Notes under the pieces: model-generated
The model's database searches: none
Told to the model about the DNA's origin: nothing
The model's input: the letters and a program-made list of their open reading frames with translations, nothing else
Position numbers and translations under genes: made by a program
Part shown: piece by piece, positions 37,661 through 40,000 of the stretch
How the letters are laid out: each line of letters begins with the position of its first letter
Numbering within the stretch: position 1 is the stretch's first letter
Source of the DNA: Prorocentrum cordatum
Lineage: Eukaryota > Sar > Dinophyceae > Prorocentrales > Prorocentraceae
Reading direction: 5' to 3'
Assembly: GCA_963575745.1 (NCBI GenBank)
Contig: CAUYUJ010005684.1
Span: 6,136 to 46,135 of the forward strand
Length of the DNA stretch: 40,000 nt

Positions 37661-38239
37661 CATAGTAAAGGGGTGTATTCTAGTAGAGCAACGGCCCAAT
37701 ATAGATTGCAGATATGCAGCAGCTGATCCAGATGAACGCGCCCATCCAGTCCTGGAGATCCCCTCCAGATAGCGCAGAATCATCCGGCCCCGCTTGCGCG
37801 CCAAATCCAACCTCGAAGAGACATGCCGGTAGTCTTCTTGCGTCGCTGATCCGGTCGAGCTCGATGAACTCGTCGAGTATAAATCGGAATCGTTGACTTT
37901 TTCTGTTTTCTGAGCTCCCTGCTGATATGCTTCTGGATACGTTGAGAAAGCTCTCTGCGCTGCTGGGGGCCGCGTGCACGACGCCTCTGTTGAAGAAGGT
38001 CATGAGGCGAGGTGAGTCCCACGGCTGGTCGTTGAACCGTCGTCGCTTTCTGCGCGCGCCCTCCCCGTGAGCTACAGCTGCGTCGAAAAGCACCGCTTCT
38101 GCTTTGAATAACGATGACGGCGCATGGTTTGCGAGCTCCTCGTCCAAGGGCCTCTGGAAAACAGCGTCTTCATCGAAAGGAGTCCACCCTCGCATCGATG
38201 ATCTTGCCCCCTTGGCTCGCCGGCGCGAGATCCCCCCAG
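37661..38239 (-). pseudogene. LINE linker between endonuclease and RT
   Basis: Continuous - strand frame (37680-38312) joining the SDH end of the endonuclease to near the RT start, rich in Arg, Ser and Asp (SLFKAEAVLFDAAVAHGEGA, KRRRFNDQPWD). No separate domain is recognised. It ends in a stop and is continued in another frame. Confidence 0.7.
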
Positions 38240-38912
38240 CGGCGATCTCCACGCGCTCATCGCGGTGATCTGACCCCAAATCCACATATCCTGACACATC
38301 CCAAGTCGACACGCGCAGTTACGAAGATGCAAGAATAAAGTGAATCCTCCGCACCTGCCCCATACTACTCTTAAAGGTCCAGCTGTACTCATCACGTCCA
38401 TTCCCATCACCGTTGACGACCTTCAACTTGAAGGCGGCCGCCATCTCAGCCATCTTCTGGCCACGCACTCCAAATCCCCATTGTGGGTTGAAACCGCCCC
38501 CTACCACGAGTTCGAGCTGCTTCTGTCAGCGCCGGGCGCACTTGCTCGCATACCTGTCCAGAGCTTCAGCCGGATATCCCGCATGCGGTAAATAAAAAGC
38601 ACAGACAGAGACCCTCCGTTGAACGAGCTGCAAATCAACGCGGAGCACTCAATCATGAACAAAATGCGTCGAACAAAAGCTGCCATCCAACAGCGCACGC
38701 ATCATCGCGCCCACACCTGACGCAGAGTAATCTTCACGGTGCATATATAAACGATGCCCACCCTCCAATTCCACTGTTTGCCTTTCCGCGCGAGTTTCAC
38801 TGAACATAATAATGCCCCAGCCGAACGCCCTTAATTCAACGATCATCTCTGCATGTCTACGCGAGCCATTGAGCCGCGCATCCTTGCAGAACGCATGCAA
38901 TTGTCCACCCCG
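38240..38912 (-). pseudogene. LINE APE-type endonuclease domain, inactivated
   Basis: Endonuclease/exonuclease/phosphatase fold that nicks the target DNA. Motifs on the - strand: RHAEMIVELRAFGWGIIMFS then ETRAE (the Glu of SETR, 38826-38828, is the conserved metal ligand); GHRLYMHRED; in another frame FYLPHAGYPAEALDRY (about 38545-38594); then an in-frame TGA at 38526-38528; GGGFNPQWGFG, where the usual GGDFN has lost its Asp to Gly (38493-38495); WTFKSSMGQVRRIHFILASS, where the usual Asp before FIL is His; and LGSDHRDERVE with the SDH triad intact (38265-38273). At least two frameshifts, one stop and two catalytic or structural Asp losses make it non-functional. Confidence 0.85.
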
Positions 38913-39987
38913 TGGAAGGGGTGATACTAGAGTCGATCGGCGTTGTCTCTGTTCCGGGCCCTCGGCCCGTCCTGCATTGCTCTTGCCCATGCCTTTGCCC
39001 TTCCCATTCATCGGCGCGAGGCTTATATTCAACTTCTCTTTGCACGTGTTCACCCTTTCCTCGAGCTTCTCGCAACGGAGAACATATCCCCATCCTTCCC
39101 CTAAATCTGCGATGAGATCCGCGCCGCTCACTCCAGCACCGATGACTCTCTCTCTCCACCAACGCACAAAGATTCGCTTGGAATGTCAACCCACACGAAT
39201 TTCCCATCGTAGTCCCATTCCACCAAGAAACGCTCGAGAACAGTAAAACATGATAGTGGGATCCGTTCGTCAGGAGGCGCGTCTGAAAACATGTTGACCT
39301 TTTCATCCCCGTATTTCATTGATATCTCCCCGACTGCCTTGATCGCCTGCTCCTACTCATCCTCCGTGCGGAACTTCAGGAAGAGGATGCCGATGAAGTC
39401 CCCCTTGACATGCACCTGCGCAGGCGAAGGTACCCAGAGCTCCCAAAGCTGATGTTGAGACCACTCCTTTGCCTCCTCCTCCTGCACGTCGGCGAGACCA
39501 CTGACCACCGCAGTGATGTTCCGTTCCTCCGTAGGTGTAGTTGTCGGGGAACTGTTTGTTCCACGATGGTGGACCGGTGCCAGTCCCATCGAAATACACC
39601 TCACATGGTCGACCTGCTCTGCTAGATGGTGGATATTGTTGTCATTATATTGGATATTCCTGGCGATGTCCTTGGATACGCCGGACTGCTCAAACGCGTC
39701 CACGCACTTCCTCATCTCGTCCACGCTGTTCTTCACATTCAGCTCCACCTTGTCCATCCGCTGGGTGGTCGACTCGACTGACTTCGTCATAGGGCGAGCC
39801 GCTCTTGCAGCTTCCTATCAAGGATGTTCTCCATGGCGTCGGTGACGGAACCTGAAGATGAAGATGCCTCTTCAAGATGGTCCAGAGCCATTGGCGACGA
39901 GATCATATGTACTTCCGGACGGGTGGGGGGGCCGAGGGAGTCGAGGTCGTCTGTCCCGTCGTCCAATTGGTGGAGCGGGCTGAACAA
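38913..39987 (-). pseudogene. LINE ORF1-like region with RRM-like segment, 5' part, runs off window
   Basis: Upstream part of the same - strand LINE. A frame at 39353-39790 starts with a helical, probably coiled-coil stretch (STTQRMDKVELNVKNSVDEM, RKCVDAFEQ). It then has an RRM-like strand, VKGDFIGILFLKFRTEDE, compatible with a nucleic-acid-binding ORF1-type domain. One in-frame TAG (39353-39355) interrupts it; the same frame resumes as EQAIKAVGEISMKYGDEKVN and FLVEWDYDGKFVWVDIP to 39128. A frameshift then leads to the frame at 39167 with a Lys/Gly basic stretch (NGKGKGMGKSNAGRAEG) before the endonuclease. The far 5' frame (39787-39987) is acidic and Ser-rich. The element continues beyond the right edge. 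Confidence 0.65.
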
Positions 39988-40000
39988 GCGCTTGCGAACG

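Noticed and set aside
1-40000. tRNA, rRNA, promoter and terminator features
   Set aside because: None could be recognised by eye with confidence. A covariance-model scan (tRNAscan-SE, Infernal) would be needed, and a hit would change this.

Overview
The window reads as nuclear DNA of a dinoflagellate. Three independent things point there. (1) A near-perfect genomic copy of the dinoflagellate trans-spliced leader (DinoSL) lies at 2468-2489. (2) There are two degenerate LINE-type retroelements whose endonuclease, reverse transcriptase, RNase H and cysteine motifs look like the LINEs that fill dinoflagellate genomes. (3) The DNA is GC-rich, repeat-saturated and nearly gene-free, with very long trinucleotide arrays. 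I cannot fix the species from the sequence.

No intact, convincingly functional gene is visible. Nearly all long open frames are translations of trinucleotide arrays (poly-Pro/Ser/Leu/Glu/Gly/Arg/Asp/His/Met) and are not genes. Protein-like content is limited to: a broken HSP90 fragment on the + strand (3186-3852), split by a MITE; the 3' end of an RNase H-type LINE on the + strand (26925-28310); a nearly complete but dead APE-type LINE on the - strand (36006 to beyond 39987); one plausible cysteine-rich last exon on the - strand (20912-21040); and one short unrecognised open frame on the - strand (1140-1337).

Layout. 1-5.3 kb: CCTCTTGG minisatellite, unassigned DNA, CAT and TCC arrays, the spliced-leader relic, the HSP90 pseudogene with a family-A MITE, a GGA array and a family-D element. 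5.3-9.3 kb: GTC arrays, CCTCCTGG minisatellite, and 170-bp and about 300-bp satellites. 9.5-14.2 kb: family-B MITEs, TCC, AGCAT, a 130-bp satellite carrying a family-A MITE, the CCAAGA minisatellite and a long-armed foldback element. 15-19.7 kb: a TCC array of about 390 bp, a family-C foldback, AT-rich islands and a GGGCGG repeat. 20-22.4 kb: CCAAGA array, the cysteine-rich exon, a CAT array and a 10-unit satellite centred on a 14-bp palindrome. 22.4-26.5 kb: a dense patchwork of small families A, B, C, D and E. 26.9-28.3 kb: LINE 3' end. 29-34.8 kb: CAT, CA, ACG and TCC arrays, a fourth family-A copy and ATGC repeats. 35.7-40 kb: CCAAGA array joined to the 3' end of the - strand LINE.

The main result is a set of at least six small dispersed inverted-repeat families (A-E and a foldback G). 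Family A has matching 4-bp target duplications at three separate sites, which supports real transposition by an unseen autonomous partner.
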